64,000 bases of DNA from Aspidapion aeneum (GCA_963576565.1 OY755044.1:96114752-96178751), one strand, 5' to 3'. Shown: positions 33,280 to 44,991, counted from the first letter of the stretch. Program-made: numbers and translations. Notes: a model not told the origin generated them from the sequence alone.

Positions 33280-33839
33280 CGATGCATTAGACAAAATTTT
33301 TGGAGTCCTTCATTCTGCAATATTACTCAAACCAGAAAACATAATTCTAATTGATAAACTACTAGCGCTGTTGCCGATGGTCAGATCGACTAAAATATGG
33401 AAATTTATAATTGAATTTTACTGCATTACACCCGTAAATACCGATTTGACAAATTCTATTAAAATTTTTATGAACAACAATAATGAGAATCATAAAGAAA
33501 TTATCAAAGAAGTTTTATATATATGTTTGGATAAGAAGAAAACATTTGAAGAAAAGAAAAAACTTTCTGAAAATATAGTAAAGCATGTATTTATCTACTG
33601 TGAACAAAAGACGATTGAAAGATTTTGGGAGGAAAATATTGAATCTATAATAAATAAAATCGATAACGACTCGGATCTCGGGCTTGTTCTGGTTTACTTT
33701 GAGGTGTTGGAATCAATGTTTTTACGACTGGATCTAAGTCCACAACATATTGAAAATATAGCTGCTCATAATTCGAATCTAATATGTGTTAAGCAAGCTT
33801 TTGAAGTTCTTTTGAACGCCCTAAAAAGGCCTTTAAGAG
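33280..33839 (+). CDS. PRKDC: PRKDC exon G
   Basis: The acceptor TTGCATTTTAG ends at 33279 and the donor GTAAGT starts at 33840. Phase is 2 in and 1 out. It is helical and rich in Lys and Glu. VYFEVLESMFLRL aligns with vertebrate YYKILDVMYSRL, and the end, KQAFEVLLNALKRPLRG, runs on smoothly into exon H (vertebrate KTLIKLCYDAFTENMAG then ENQ). That alignment removes my first suspicion that an exon was missing between G and H. Confidence 0.88.
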
Positions 33840-34023
33840 GTAAGTTTAGTCCTAACAAAACGTTAATAAATAATTCTGAGAAAAGATCGTATGATATAGC
33901 ATTATCTTTAATTATTTGGTTTCCTTTTTGTCCTGCGCCTGACAGGTAGCTTCACAGAGTGGCTAACACGCAAGTGTAACAAAAGTTTGCACACCTCCCA
34001 TTTCCCGTACGATTTTTGTTTTT

Positions 34024-34770
34024 TTAACTTACACATATACTATACTATAGTAGTGTGAGCTTTGGTGATCCTATTTTTTTCGAGAAAAAAAAAGTTGCTC
34101 CGATTTCAAAATTTTTTATATATCTTTGCGTTTCAGATGATTTTGAAACTTTTTTGTTGCGCCGTCTGTCTGTCTGTCTGTATGTATGTATGTCTGTCTG
34201 TCTGTCTGTATGTCTGTAACGACCAACGCGCATAACTCAAAAACCGCTTGGCCGATTTTAATGAAATTTGGTACCTAGGCTGGGTTTTGGGCCGAGATGG
34301 TCCCATTTAAAAATGAACAAAATCCACCGAGCAGAAACCAAATAAAAGGGTGGGGGTTGATTTCAAAAATTAGAGTTTATGGAAAAATATGGCGTGTGTC
34401 ACATCAAACGAAAGGTAATTGAGTCTGGAGTTCAACAAAATACATTTTAATTTATTAAAAAAAAAAGTGTGGGGGTATATTTCAAAAATTAGAGTTTAAG
34501 TGAAAAAATGGCGTGTGTAATATCAAACGAAAGGTAATTGAGTCCGAAGTTTAACGAAATACATTTTAGTTTTTGTTTTTTTTAAGGGTGGGGGTAGATT
34601 TCAAAAATTTGAGTTTAAGTCAAAACATGGCTTGTGTGGTATCAAACAAAAGGTAATTTAGTCCGGAGTTGAATAAAATATATTTTAGTTTTTATTTATA
34701 TTAGCTCACACGTACACTATAACTATAGTACCTAGTGTGAGCTTAGGGGCCCATATATTGACAGAGTATT
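34024..34770 (+). repeat. Hairpin-ended TCTG-array repeat, copy 6 (+)
   Basis: Complete plus copy with a degraded 5' hairpin (AACTTACACATATAC) and a short TCTG/TATG array; three subrepeats present. Confidence 0.87.
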
Positions 34771-34889
34771 AATTTTGCTAGCCTAAAATGACAGTCATTT
34801 AAAGCCAAAAAAGGGATTTCTTATTATTTTAAATTAATCTTTAGTTTCCGAGATATGATTTTTTTTAAATAAAATTAAACTTTTCTTAT

Positions 34890-35830
34890 GTTTTGTTTGA
34901 CGTTCAAAATCACTGAACGCAATCAAGGTCGTGCGAAGACAATTTTTCATAAATTCAATTTTTTATGGGCAAACCTGAGTTTCACCTTCTTTAGGTCATC
35001 TGATATCAACTCTAGGTAAGTGCAAAACATGTTTTGTTAAAGCCTAAACACTTATGTTGAGACGGTTTTTTTTTTGTAAAAATGCTAGGGATTTTGCAAA
35101 GTCCATGGATTTAAATGAATTTTTTCACTTTAATACAGATGATTTTGCTGCTCCTCAATCGTGAAGGAGAGGATATGTCATGCGCGCCATCTAATTTAGG
35201 TTCTGATATTTTAGAAACGAAAGTTTCAGAAGTTGAAAAAAAGTGAATGAATGCGTTGAAACCATAAATGTTTGGTTGTGCTTGGCATCTCGATCATTTT
35301 GAGGTATCTCAAAATGCCAAATTTTATAGGTTATATCAGTATGGATCACTGTTTAACAAAATTGAAAAAAATTAACCGATATTTACGTGTGATACCTCAA
35401 AATGCTCGAGGCACCAAGCACAACCCAAACATTACCTTAATGGTTTTAATGCATGCTTAATTCACTTATTTTAACTCTTAAAACTTTTATTTTGAGGTAT
35501 TACAACTTAAATCAGATGACGAACGTGGCATAAACTCTGCTCCGCGATTTTTACCGAGGCAGCACTAAAATCATCTCTAGTGGAGTGAGAAAATTCGCTT
35601 GAATCATGGACTTTGTTAACAACTGGCATTTTTACAAAAAATCATAACGCCGACGTTTCAATAAAAATGAAAAAAAACCGTCTCGGCATAAATGAATCAA
35701 TGAAACGTGTTTTGGTGTTTTGCACTTACCTAGAGTTGATATCAGTTGCCTACAGAAGGTGAAATTCAGGTTTGCTCATATAAAGGAGAGTTCATGAAAA
35801 ATTATCTTTGCACGCCCCTGATGGTGCTCA
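34890..35830. repeat. Foldback element, ~950 bp
   Basis: Imperfect palindrome centred near 35355. GCAAACCTGAGTTTCACCTTC with CTAGGTAAGTGCAAAAC on the left answers GTTTTGCACTTACCTAG and GGTGAAATTCAGGTTTGC on the right. The core TTTGGTTGTGCTTGGCATC ... GGCACCAAGCACAACC is a tighter hairpin. No gene. Confidence 0.75.
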
Positions 35831-35914
35831 GTGGTTATCTAGGGCACAATGACATACAAGGTTTCAAAAAGCTAGCATGTGTCTCTTAGCTAATTTGGTG
35901 GCTATAGGTTAAAC

Positions 35915-36524
35915 CAAGGCCAACACAAAAATAGAGGCCACGACCCTGAAAAAATCAGCTGTTCTCCCGGGGCTGAATTTTACATTGGGTCTTATGGGAG
36001 GTCAGACGTTTTTTTATGATTTTTTCAAAATGGCACTACAGATTTCCGCAAAATTTCAGTGAAATATTCTCAGACACCATCCCGATATTCCACCAAAGGT
36101 TTGTAAGGAAGCAACATGATTAAAAGGTTAAAATCTTCAAGATTTAGCATTCCTTATTTTGAATTCAAATTACCCGCCATGTACCACATGCCAACTGTTA
36201 TATTTGACATGTATTTGACTTTGTCATCTGTGATTGTCACATTCGCTTCTGCTTTAAACTTATTTTTTGTGTGAGCTAATGAAGCGGCTATGAAAAATTA
36301 AGGATTACTATACATTTAAAAAAAATTGTTCTGCCAGAATAAAGTAAAAACAATCTCAAAAATGGCTTTATTTAAAAAAAATCAAATGTTCATGAACCGT
36401 CATTCCAACTTCAATATTTTAAAGACAATCAGCTGTGTCGTAACCTGACCATCAAAAAAAAATCAGCCCCGGATGAGACGTCAACAAAGTGGAGGATCGT
36501 GGCCCGTCCGTTCTGATAGCCCTG
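35915..36524. mobile_element. 7-bp-TSD MITE, intact copy
   Basis: 610 bp, CAAGGCC...GCCCTG, with 7-bp duplication GTTAAAC (35908-35914 and 36525-36531). It shows the uninterrupted form of the element at 9764-11188. No coding capacity. Confidence 0.85.
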
Positions 36525-36884
36525 GTTAAACCAGGTAGAAACGCCAAACAAAAAAATAAAAAGTACAAATTTAAAGGAATAATAATAATATAATATATTG
36601 AAAACTAAAAAGAAATTTAAAAAAATTAGAAATCTCATTTTGTAGCTTAGCTGACTGTTATTTTAAGCTAATAAAATTTTTTGGAAAAAAATCGTACGGG
36701 AAATGGTAGCTGTGCAAAACTTTCGAATTTTTTTTACACTTGTATTTTATCCACTCTGTGAAGCTACCTGTCAGGCGCAGGACGACAAAGAAAGTAAACT
36801 TCAAAAGAGGATGAATGAAGCTATATCACACAACTTTTTTTGGAACTAACTTTTAGGCAAATCAAAAAGAATGAAAAAATAGGT

Positions 36885-37022
36885 GAAACCTATTTTTTAT
36901 ACTACGAGTGAAACGACAGCGAACCAAGAAAAGTAAGCCCATGGCGGGACGAAAACGTCCACCGGTCTATATGAACGTAGTTTCCTTGGTTCGCTGTCGT
37001 TTCACTCGTATTATAAAAAATA
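36885..37022. repeat. Small perfect-arm palindrome
   Basis: CGAGTGAAACGACAGCGAACC and its complement flank a ~65-bp centre containing GACGAAAACGTCC. It lies directly before the hammerhead array. Confidence 0.75.
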
Positions 37023-37145
37023 AGTCAAACAAGTTTCGTGGCTAATCGGGCAAAAAGGGAGTTTTTTTTGTTTCCCTTATATTTTTCCGTGGGTAGCCTG
37101 AAAGCTTAACCTCACGGGGGTCCAAGATCTAATGGACACCTAATA

Positions 37146-37193
37146 AGTGTTGACAGTTAACCGTTTCGTCCTTATGGGACTCCTCAGAACACT
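37146..37193 (-). ncRNA. Type I hammerhead ribozyme, array unit 1
   Basis: Intact 48-nt ribozyme, identical in core and stems to the copy at 1093-1140. Confidence 0.9.
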
Positions 37194-37665
37194 GCTGGTC
37201 AATGTGACAAATCTTGCTAAGTTAATCAGACGGTTTTGTCTCTAATTAAATGTAATTAGTGAGCGAACTATAGCAAGAGGCGGCATCTACCGAGATACGA
37301 GAGAAACAAAAAACTAAAAACAGCCGAAAACACTGCTATACAATATCGATCAATGAAAAGATCGAATGCAAATAAAATAAAACAACTATAGTCCGTGACC
37401 TACGACAGCTCTTTGTCTTTCAGGCCGGATTAACACAGATTGCATTTTTACCCGTCTTCAAGACAGTGAGCGTCAATCAACGGAATTTTTAAGCCAAATA
37501 ATACTAACAAACGTGGAATTTCGTACCCGTGAATTTAAAAATCAAACAAGTTTCGTGGCTAATCGGGCAAAAATGGGGGTGTTTTTTTTGTTTCCCTTAT
37601 ATTTTTCCGTGGGTAGCCTGAAAGCTTAACCTCACGGGGGTCCAAGATCTAATGGACACCTAATA

Positions 37666-37713
37666 AGTGTTGACCGATAACCGTTTCGTCCTTATGGGAC
37701 TCCTCAGAACACT
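37666..37713 (-). ncRNA. Hammerhead ribozyme, array unit 2, weakened stem III
   Basis: Core, stem I and stem II are intact. Stem III reads ACGG and CGGT around TTAT, so one of its four pairs is lost (G-G). It is probably slower or inactive compared with unit 1. Confidence 0.8.
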
Positions 37714-38357
37714 GCTGGTCAATGTGACAAATGTTGCTAAGTTAATCAGACGGTTTTGTCTCTAATTAAATGTAATTAGTGAGCGAACTATAGCAAGAGG
37801 CGCCATCTACCGAGATACGAGAGAAACAAAAAACTAAAAGCAGCCGAAAACACTGCTATACAATATCGATCAATGAAAAGATCGAATGCAAATAAAAGAA
37901 AACAACTATAGTCCGTGACCTACGACAGCTCTTTGTCTTTCAGGCCGGATCAACACAGATTGCATTTTTACCCGTCTTCAAGACAGTGAGCGTCAATCAA
38001 CGGAATTTTTAAGCCAAATAATACTAACAAACGTGGAATTTCGTACCCGTGAATTTAAAAATCAAACAAGTTTCGTGGCTAATCGGGCAAAAAGGGAGTT
38101 TTTTTGCTTCCCTTATATTTTTCCGTGGGTAGCCTGAAAGCTTAACCTCACGGGGGTCCAAGATTTAATGGACACCTAATAAGTTTCACCAATTTGTTCA
38201 TTCTGTGTGATTTACCTTGTATCTTGTAGTCAGTTTGTTCTACTTTGTGTCAGGCAAGCCACGCTGACGAAGGAAATGCCTTTTTCCGAAACACCGGTGT
38301 CCGTGGTTGACTATTATACCCCTATGAAGTTGCCTTTTATACCTTGTTAACTTTTAG

Positions 38358-38724
38358 GCGACAAAGAGCAGGTGCGACAATACAAATGCAGCGCATACAA
38401 AGCTTTGGTGTCTCTTGTTAGTAACTCGTGGACATCTCCAAGTGACTACGAAAAACTCTTTATACCGGAATTGGAAATTGGTGATACCTTGTGGAACTCT
38501 TTAATAGACACCAACAAATCTTATACATTTCCTATGGAATTCGATTCGTTTCCCAAACAGAGAAAAAAATTAATTACGATCCGCAGCAAGTTGGCATACC
38601 AAAGTTCTATGGGAGCTTTCGAAACATTTAAATATATCGAGTCTCAAAGATTGTTTACCAGTTCTTTGAGCGAGGATGTGGCCAAGTTTGATTTTACCAA
38701 TTCCGTTTTACGAACTCACCCTGG
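38358..38724 (+). CDS. PRKDC: PRKDC exon H (start of NUC194 region)
   Basis: The acceptor TTTTAG ends at 38357 and the donor GTAAGT starts at 38725. Phase is 1 in and 2 out. The peptide holds VRQYKCSAYKALVSLV (vertebrate RRLYHCAAYNCAISVI), YTFPMEFDSFPKQRKKL (vertebrate YNFPVEVEVPMERKKKY) and SEDVAKFDFTNSV (vertebrate SEEMSQFDFSTGV). The clear conservation fits the NUC194 domain that starts about here in the family (domain limits from family knowledge). A hammerhead-repeat array ends only about 170 bp upstream. Confidence 0.93.
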
Positions 38725-38899
38725 GTAAGTAATCCATTATCTTAAATCAACAGGCGAGCCTACAGATTGTGTTTCAAAGGTATGATTATATAAATAACCC
38801 AAGTAAAATTATTACCACTCAAGGTTTTATTAATTTGGTTCCAAGGTTATTTAGAGGGTGCTGTTATGGCTTTTAGGATCAATTTGGCTAGAAAAAGGT

Positions 38900-39440
38900 A
38901 ATTTATATTGCCAATTACCTAAAGAGGTGTTATACAACCAAAAAGTGTTATTCTGTTCCTTTTAGATACTTTTGGTTTTATTGATTTCTGATTTATAAAG
39001 ATGGTCTTATAAAACCCTTTTACCTAAAGTTTTTAAAAAGAAATAAATATAAACTTTGGTCTTTTAGTTTTTTTCATTACTACAAAAGTGTTTTATAATA
39101 GAGCTAAAAGGTACCGTATATCCTTTTGTTTTTGTAGTTACCAGTAGTTTAATAGTAAATATGATTATATAGGCGGCCATATAGAACCTAGTTTCCTTAA
39201 GGTTTTTAAGAGTGGCAAATATAAACTTTAGACTTTTGGTTTTTGCCATTACTTTTAGGCATTTTAAACAGGTTTTAAAAGGAAGGCTTAAAGGTAAATT
39301 TAATTTTTTTGTATTTATGGTTACCCATAGCTGCATCTTAAATATTATTTAAATAGGCGGTCATATAAAACTTTGTTTCCTTAAGGGTTCTAACAGAAGT
39401 AAATAAATACTTTCGTATTTTAGTTTTTACAAGGACTAGT
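38900..39440. repeat. Old tandem repeat, ~185-bp period
   Basis: Phrases such as ATAGGCGG(C/T)CATATA followed by GTTTCCTTAAGG recur at 39171 and 39355, and related TTATAAAACC...CTTTTAGTTTTT phrases occur upstream. Strongly diverged. No coding. Confidence 0.55.
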
Positions 39441-40247
39441 ACAGATTGGTACCTACCTATTGCAAGATTGATTATTTATTATCCTCCTGGGTAGGGCACC
39501 CAAGCCTAGATAAGGCCTGTTTAAACGGCCAATATAAGAGGTTTCCCTCCAACCTGCAGGCACAACGGATATCATTGCACTGGCCCTCCTGATTGTGTGC
39601 AAATTGCACGATAAAAAACATTTAAATTTAACACAACACTTTAAAAAACAAATACAAAACATTTAAGTGAGGTTATGTTCACTATGTTTACCTTCTCTTT
39701 TTTATTGGTTTCATAAGCGCACTAAAAAATCCTTGTTGCGATAGAGTAACAAATAAAACCAAGTGACCACTATAAAACAATAATGGCGTATATAGAATTA
39801 TTTTAAAAATATTGTAAACAGAAAATATTTATCTAGTCGTTTTAGCAGTGTTTTTTAACAATAATTTTACTTTAATTTTGATTTATGTAAACCAAACAGA
39901 CTTTTTTAATGGTGAATAGTGTAAATTATTTTTTTTTATTTTAAATATTTGTTATTCAGTTATTAAAAAACTATTAAAAAGCATTTGTGAGCTGGCGCGC
40001 TTGTTTTGAGAGCTTTTCAGATACGATTTTATCAGAAAAATAAGTCTGGCAGGCAATTTGATGATCCACAAAACGACAAACTCCTCATATATAGGTATAT
40101 TTTTATGTGATACAATAATTTTTGGACTCTGACATTTTTGCCAATTTTATGACCTAAATTTTTTTATATAGCCATTGTGAATCTAAAATATCGCTAAAGC
40201 TTTTATAGGAAAAATTCTTTACTCTAAAGGTATTATGGTATTCAACA
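39441..40247. other. Intronic sequence, nothing identified
   Basis: Contains a moderately GC-rich island at 39478-39600 (CCTCCTGGGTAGGGCACCC, CCCTCCAACCTGCAGG) that may be a SINE-like repeat, otherwise AT-rich. No family recognised. Confidence 0.3.
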
Positions 40248-41422
40248 GAATTGCCAGGATACCAAATTACCAAATCTGGTTTTATAACAGGATAGAGGAC
40301 GTTTCTGAGTTGCTTTTAGAACCTAGCATAATAGCTTTAGGCTCTAAAAGGTTCTATACTGGTGGAACCGCTAGAGGGCGAAGCTAGCGTTTATTTCTTA
40401 TGGTTTTATAATGAGTTTAATACATAGGTTGCCACCACCAATTGGGGAGTCCCATTTAGGAGGTCTAAGGGGTATATAAGAGTAATGGGAACGTGCTAGC
40501 GACCAAACATTGAAACTAATGGTTTTAAGGAAAGGCGCTGGCAACCTTTTAGCTTCTGCTATAAATAAATAAATGTTACTTGGGAACTGGTTAGCAGAAG
40601 CACCGACCCAGGGTGTTCACATGCTCGAGCGTTTGATTCCTCTTGTTTTAAGGGGTTGCATGCAGTGGCGGCTGGTGACGTTATACATTGGGGGGGGAGA
40701 GTGGGGGGGGCAGAAATTTAAATTGCATGAAAAATGAGATAAAAAAAAACCGAAACAATACAACGACGGCGACAGAGAATTGAATTCACTGGTTGCATGT
40801 TCTTCAATGCAACCCATTCAAAGAAAGAGGAAGAGCTGCCGAGCATTTCGGGGCGTCAAATCAAACGGTCGAGCCTGTGAAATATGGTATGGTTAAAAAT
40901 CAGATATAAGATCACGTAGATAGTAGAAGTTTGATGATCGCACCACTTTAAAAAAATTGCTCCGACAAATCTTAAACTTTTCAAGCAATAGATAGGTTGG
41001 TTCGGTTCGTGACTTCATCGCCATGGTAAGCATTACTCCGTAGGGATGGCCGGAACAGGTCTGACCTGTTCCGATTTTTATTATGACCTGTTCCGAAACA
41101 TCTGCTCCTGCTCCAAACTGTTCCGGACTTTTCAAGGGAAATAAATTGCAACTGTTCCGCATTTTATGAAAGGAACAATTTGTTCCTGCACTGCAGGAAC
41201 AGATGTGCTGCATGAAATCTAACTATGCGTGTGCTCTGTTATTGGTGTTACAAGGTATATAAATGAGGTACAGGGTGTTAACCGCTATATCTGGTTGTCG
41301 CTTATAACAATTTTATTTTTTTAAATAGAAAAAGAAATGCAATTTTTACAAAACGCTTCACTTTTTGCTGTTTTCCTTATTTCACGTAAATTTTATTGAA
41401 TTAAAGGTTTTTTATATTCAAT

Positions 41423-42030
41423 CAAGGCCAACACAAAAATAGAGGCCACGACCCTGAAAAAATCAGCTGTTGTCCCGGGGCTGAATTTTACATTGGGTCT
41501 TATGGGAGGTCAGATGTTTTTTCATGATATTTTCAAAATGGCACTACAGATTTCCGCAAAATTTCAGTGAAATATGCTCAGACACCATCCCGATATTCCA
41601 CCAAAGGTTTGTAAGGAAGCAACATGATTAAAAGGTTAAAATCTTCAAGATTTAGCATTCCTTATTTTGAATTCAAATTACCCGCCATGTACGACATGCC
41701 AACTGTTATATTTGACATGTATTTGACTTTGTCATATGTGATTGTCACATTCGCTTCTGCTTTAAACTTAATTTTTGTGAGCTTATGAAGCGGCTATGAA
41801 AAATTAGGGCTAACTATACATTTAAAAAAATTGTTCTGCCAGAATAAAGTAAAAACAATCTCAAAAACGGCTTTATTTTAAAAAAAATCAAATATCCATG
41901 AACCGTCATTCCAACTTCAATATTTTAAAAACAATCAGCTGTGTCGTAACGTGACCATCAAAAAAAAATCAGCCCCGGATGTGACGTCAACAAAGTGGAG
42001 GATCGTGGCCCGTCCATTTTGATAGCCCTG
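41423..42030. mobile_element. 7-bp-TSD MITE, left-arm copy
   Basis: 608 bp with 7-bp duplication ATTCAAT (41416-41422 and 42031-42037). Same family as 35915-36524. Confidence 0.85.
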
Positions 42031-43137
42031 ATTCAATTTCAAATATTTTTATTGTTTCCTACTTCCTTGCTTTGAACGAAAGAAAACCCGGCAAGAAACG
42101 CCACTGTTAAAGATAATCTGCCGTACGTCACACCGCACCCCGCCAACCCTAGCACCATGCGTGTTGTCTGTCTATCAGTAATTTCTACGAGTTGCCCCAG
42201 TGCGCACTAAGTGTATCTCTGTCCTTTTTCAAAACAATAATTTAGAGAAGGACGAAGGTACACCCAGTGTGTGTCTCATAAAGGTTACGTAGCGAGCCTG
42301 AGAAAGATGCAGCTAGCTGAAGTGAAGACTCGGTACAGGCGTAAAAGCAGGGAGCAAGTTGTTTCTGTTATGTTCTGGCTCTCTCAAAGTTTCCTTGTCA
42401 CTTCTCCTCCGGCGGAACAACTTGTTCCGGATATTCATACCTGTTCCGACTTGCTCCGGGCACAGACCTGTTTCGAAAAGAACAGGTTCTGCTCCGGAGT
42501 GCCATCCCTATTACTCAGGGATGAATGACTGTATGAATGTGCGTTAGTGGCGGTTAACACCCTTAAAGGATCTAACCTGGGATTACTCTGAGATAAAAAA
42601 AGGAGTAAACAGGTTTTTTTCTGCACATTCCCATGGTTCGTTTGCTACTTCGCGATACACGTTTGAGCCAAAATAAACCTAGCATTTTTTCTATCACGTT
42701 ATACTTTTGAAAAAAACCTTAAAGCTCACGTTTTTTCGTATATTTGATAGCTTCCTGACCCTCCTGTAGAAAGGTTAAAATTTTCACATAGACAAGCGAA
42801 AAAGTTATCTTCATTTATTACACAACCCCACAAGAAAAAAAAATCAGGATCCGTAAGACAGACCCTGATAATCCCATGTATTTTTCGATACTGAATCTGA
42901 ATTCGAGGTCAAAAAACGTCCATAGACATCTGGAATTTTCCCCAGTCCAACTCATATAAAATCAATGAACAAAGGAGGTTTGACAGACCATCTTTCCGAT
43001 TTTAATGATTTTTTAAAATTTGCCCATTTGACTTAAACATCTGCTAAACATCTATTCAGATATCTCAAGAACGGTGTATGTAGAATAAACACTGTGTGAT
43101 GATTGGTAAACAAAAAATTACACAAGGATAATTTAAT

Positions 43138-44196
43138 TTGCAGAAGGCATATGATAGTATACCACTAAATCTACTTTGGAAAGCGTTGGAAAAGACAAAC
43201 ATAAGCGTACAACTAATTAAGGCCATCAAAGAGTTATACCGCAATAGTAAGGCAAAAGTTAAAATAAAAGCAAAACTAACCAAAGGCTTTCAAGTAAATA
43301 AAGGTCTTAAACAAGGTTGCTGTATCTCGCCTACGCTCTTCAAGATATATTTGGAACAGGTCCTTAAAGTCTGGAAGAGAAAATGCCAAAACATGGGAAT
43401 TCCGTTGGATGAAACCACCTTGTATACTTTATGTTTCGCCGATGATCAGATAGTGGTGGCTCAGGATTATGACGACCTCGAATATATGACACGAAAACTA
43501 ATAGAAGAGTACAATAAGTGGGGACTAGAGGTTAATATCAATAAGACAGAGTATATGTGTATTGGTGGAACGAAACAGGATCTAATCTTAAATACTGGGA
43601 AGCGAATTCAGTCCTGTGATGAGTATAAATACTTGGGTCTAAAAATTATAGCTGACGGAACACTAGACAAAGCTATAAAAGATAGAAACGTACAAGGAAG
43701 AAAAGCAATAACTTTATTAAATGGAATAATTTGGGACCAGAGTATATCAAAACATAACAAAAAGCTTATATATAACACCATTGTTAAAAGTATTATTACA
43801 TACGGCTCAGAAGTATGGCCAATCAAAGATAGAACAGAAAAAATGCTTTCCGCTACGGAGATGGACTATTGGAGAAGAGCAGCAGGGAGATCAAAAAGAG
43901 AAAGAGTTACCAATCAAAGAATAAGAGAAATTATGACAGTGGGTGAACGTACTCTAGTGGATGATATAAGAACAAAATAACTGGTATGGTACGGACATGT
44001 ACAAAGAATGGATTATGGAAGACTACCTAAACAAATATTACAATGGAAACCAACTGGCCGAAGAAAACGAGGAAGGCCGAGGAGAAGCTGGAGAGAAGGA
44101 ATAGATAGTGAAATAAGAATAAGAGGCCTAGATGATGAATTATGGGCAAACAGAAACGAGTGGAGATTGGGTATCGGAAGACGTACAACGTTGTGA
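43138..44196 (+). pseudogene. LINE reverse transcriptase (RTE-like), left arm
   Basis: Starts abruptly at QKAYDSIPLNLLW inside the reverse-transcriptase palm and continues through KGLKQGCCISPTLF, the FADDQIVVA active site and CIGGTKQ to the basic RRKRGRPRRSW tail. A TAA at 43978 splits the frame (RTK, stop, LVWYGHVQRMDYGRLPKQ). The endonuclease and N-terminal half are absent (5' truncated). A (TA)n tail follows at 44205-44294. Confidence 0.88.
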
Positions 44197-44201
44197 AACC
44201 G

Positions 44202-44204
<3 letters not shown>

Positions 44205-44246
<42 letters not shown>

Positions 44247-44273
44247 TAACGTACAACGTTGTGAAACCGATAA

Positions 44274-44294
<21 letters not shown>
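44205..44294. repeat. (TA)n LINE tails
   Basis: Two TA runs separated by a second copy of the LINE end (ACGTACAACGTTGTGAAACC). The BEL/Pao element is inserted in the second run. Confidence 0.9.
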
Positions 44295-44304
<10 letters not shown>

Positions 44305-44777
44305 TTGAGGGTTGAGAGCTGCGGGACTGTAAGCGCACTGGTTGTTTTATAAAATCTGGGTGCAAAAATCCTTAAAAGGACGATGTAAAAATATTAATTT
44401 TTCCGAGCCACACAAAGACAATATAGAGGATTGGCACTCACCTTTTCAGCTGTTTCCGTCGTCCAGAGGAGCTCCTCTCGCTGGCCCAGTCGTTGCAGGC
44501 GATCTACACTAGAATCACTTGTTTGTGTAATGGTTTAGTTTTATTTTCTAAGAATGTTATTGGATTTTTTGGTTAATAGAATTTATCACCATGCTGCGTG
44601 GTGATCTCGACAGAATACGACAGACGAATCTTTTTTGGTTACGCCTTTTTGCGCAGATTCATTTTTCGTAGATGGCGCTGGCGTTTTGCTTGTGCCAATC
44701 AAATTGAAATTGTGTGGGTTTTCCGAATACGGGAATTTGGCGCAAAATTTGAATTTAAAATTAAAGTTGCACGAACA
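44295..44777 (-). repeat. BEL/Pao 3' LTR
   Basis: 483 bp, apparently identical to 50988-51470. It is the 3' LTR with respect to the minus-strand polyprotein. Confidence 0.92.
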
Positions 44778-44991
44778 TTTTCCGCCCACTTAAAACGAAG
44801 TTTTACATTGAGATTAATTGAATAAACAAATGGCTATATATAAAAAAAATATAAGTTAATTCAAAACCTTAAAGGGTAGGTTATTAAAATCCGTTTTAGG
44901 TTTATAGATCAAAAAGAAAAAAAATGAGGAAAAAAAAATATATATATATTCTAGATAACGACACACGAAACAAAAGAAGTTGCTTGGGAGT

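Larger units (their letters stand above)
33922..36795. mobile_element. Composite foldback with ~95-bp inverted ends
   Basis: TCCTGCGCCTGACAGGTAGC... (33931 on) and its complement ending at about 36780 form inverted repeats of about 95 bp that share GTGCAAAC-like and TTTCCCGTACGATTTTT blocks. Inside lie a TCTG-array repeat, a ~950-bp foldback and a 7-bp-TSD MITE, all nested. No transposase is present. It fills most of the intron between exons G and H. Confidence 0.65.
37026..38184 (-). mobile_element. Head-to-tail hammerhead array, 2.2 units
   Basis: Three minus-oriented units start at 37026, 37543 and 38063 (517- and 520-bp steps). The first two hold ribozymes exactly 520 bp apart. The third stops at 38184, within 3 nt of where the ribozyme would cut its RNA. 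The array is diverged from the other copies (CAAACAAGTTTCGTGG). It ends about 170 bp before exon H. Confidence 0.85.
40248..44294. repeat. Left arm of giant inverted repeat
   Basis: About 4 kb repeated in inverse orientation at 51471-55473, with high but not perfect identity. Contents from outside in: AGAATTGCCAGGATACC start, GTTCCGG-rich palindromic segments (41050-41215 and 42400-42510), a 7-bp-TSD MITE, AT-rich spacer, and a LINE 3' end with (TA)n tail. The BEL/Pao element sits between the arms. Confidence 0.85.

Noticed and set aside
37026..38184. CRISPR-like or satellite array
   Set aside because: Only 2.2 units; the repeat is 520 bp and the same unit occurs elsewhere as single insertions with target duplications, so it is a mobile element and not a CRISPR or a classical satellite block.
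33840..38357. Suspected missing PRKDC exon between exons G and H
   Set aside because: The end of exon G (KQAFEVLLNALKRPLRG) continues directly into DKEQVRQYKCSAYK of exon H as in vertebrates; phases agree.
39478..39600. Possible tRNA-derived SINE
   Set aside because: GC-richer than its surroundings, but I could not find convincing A and B boxes or a tail.
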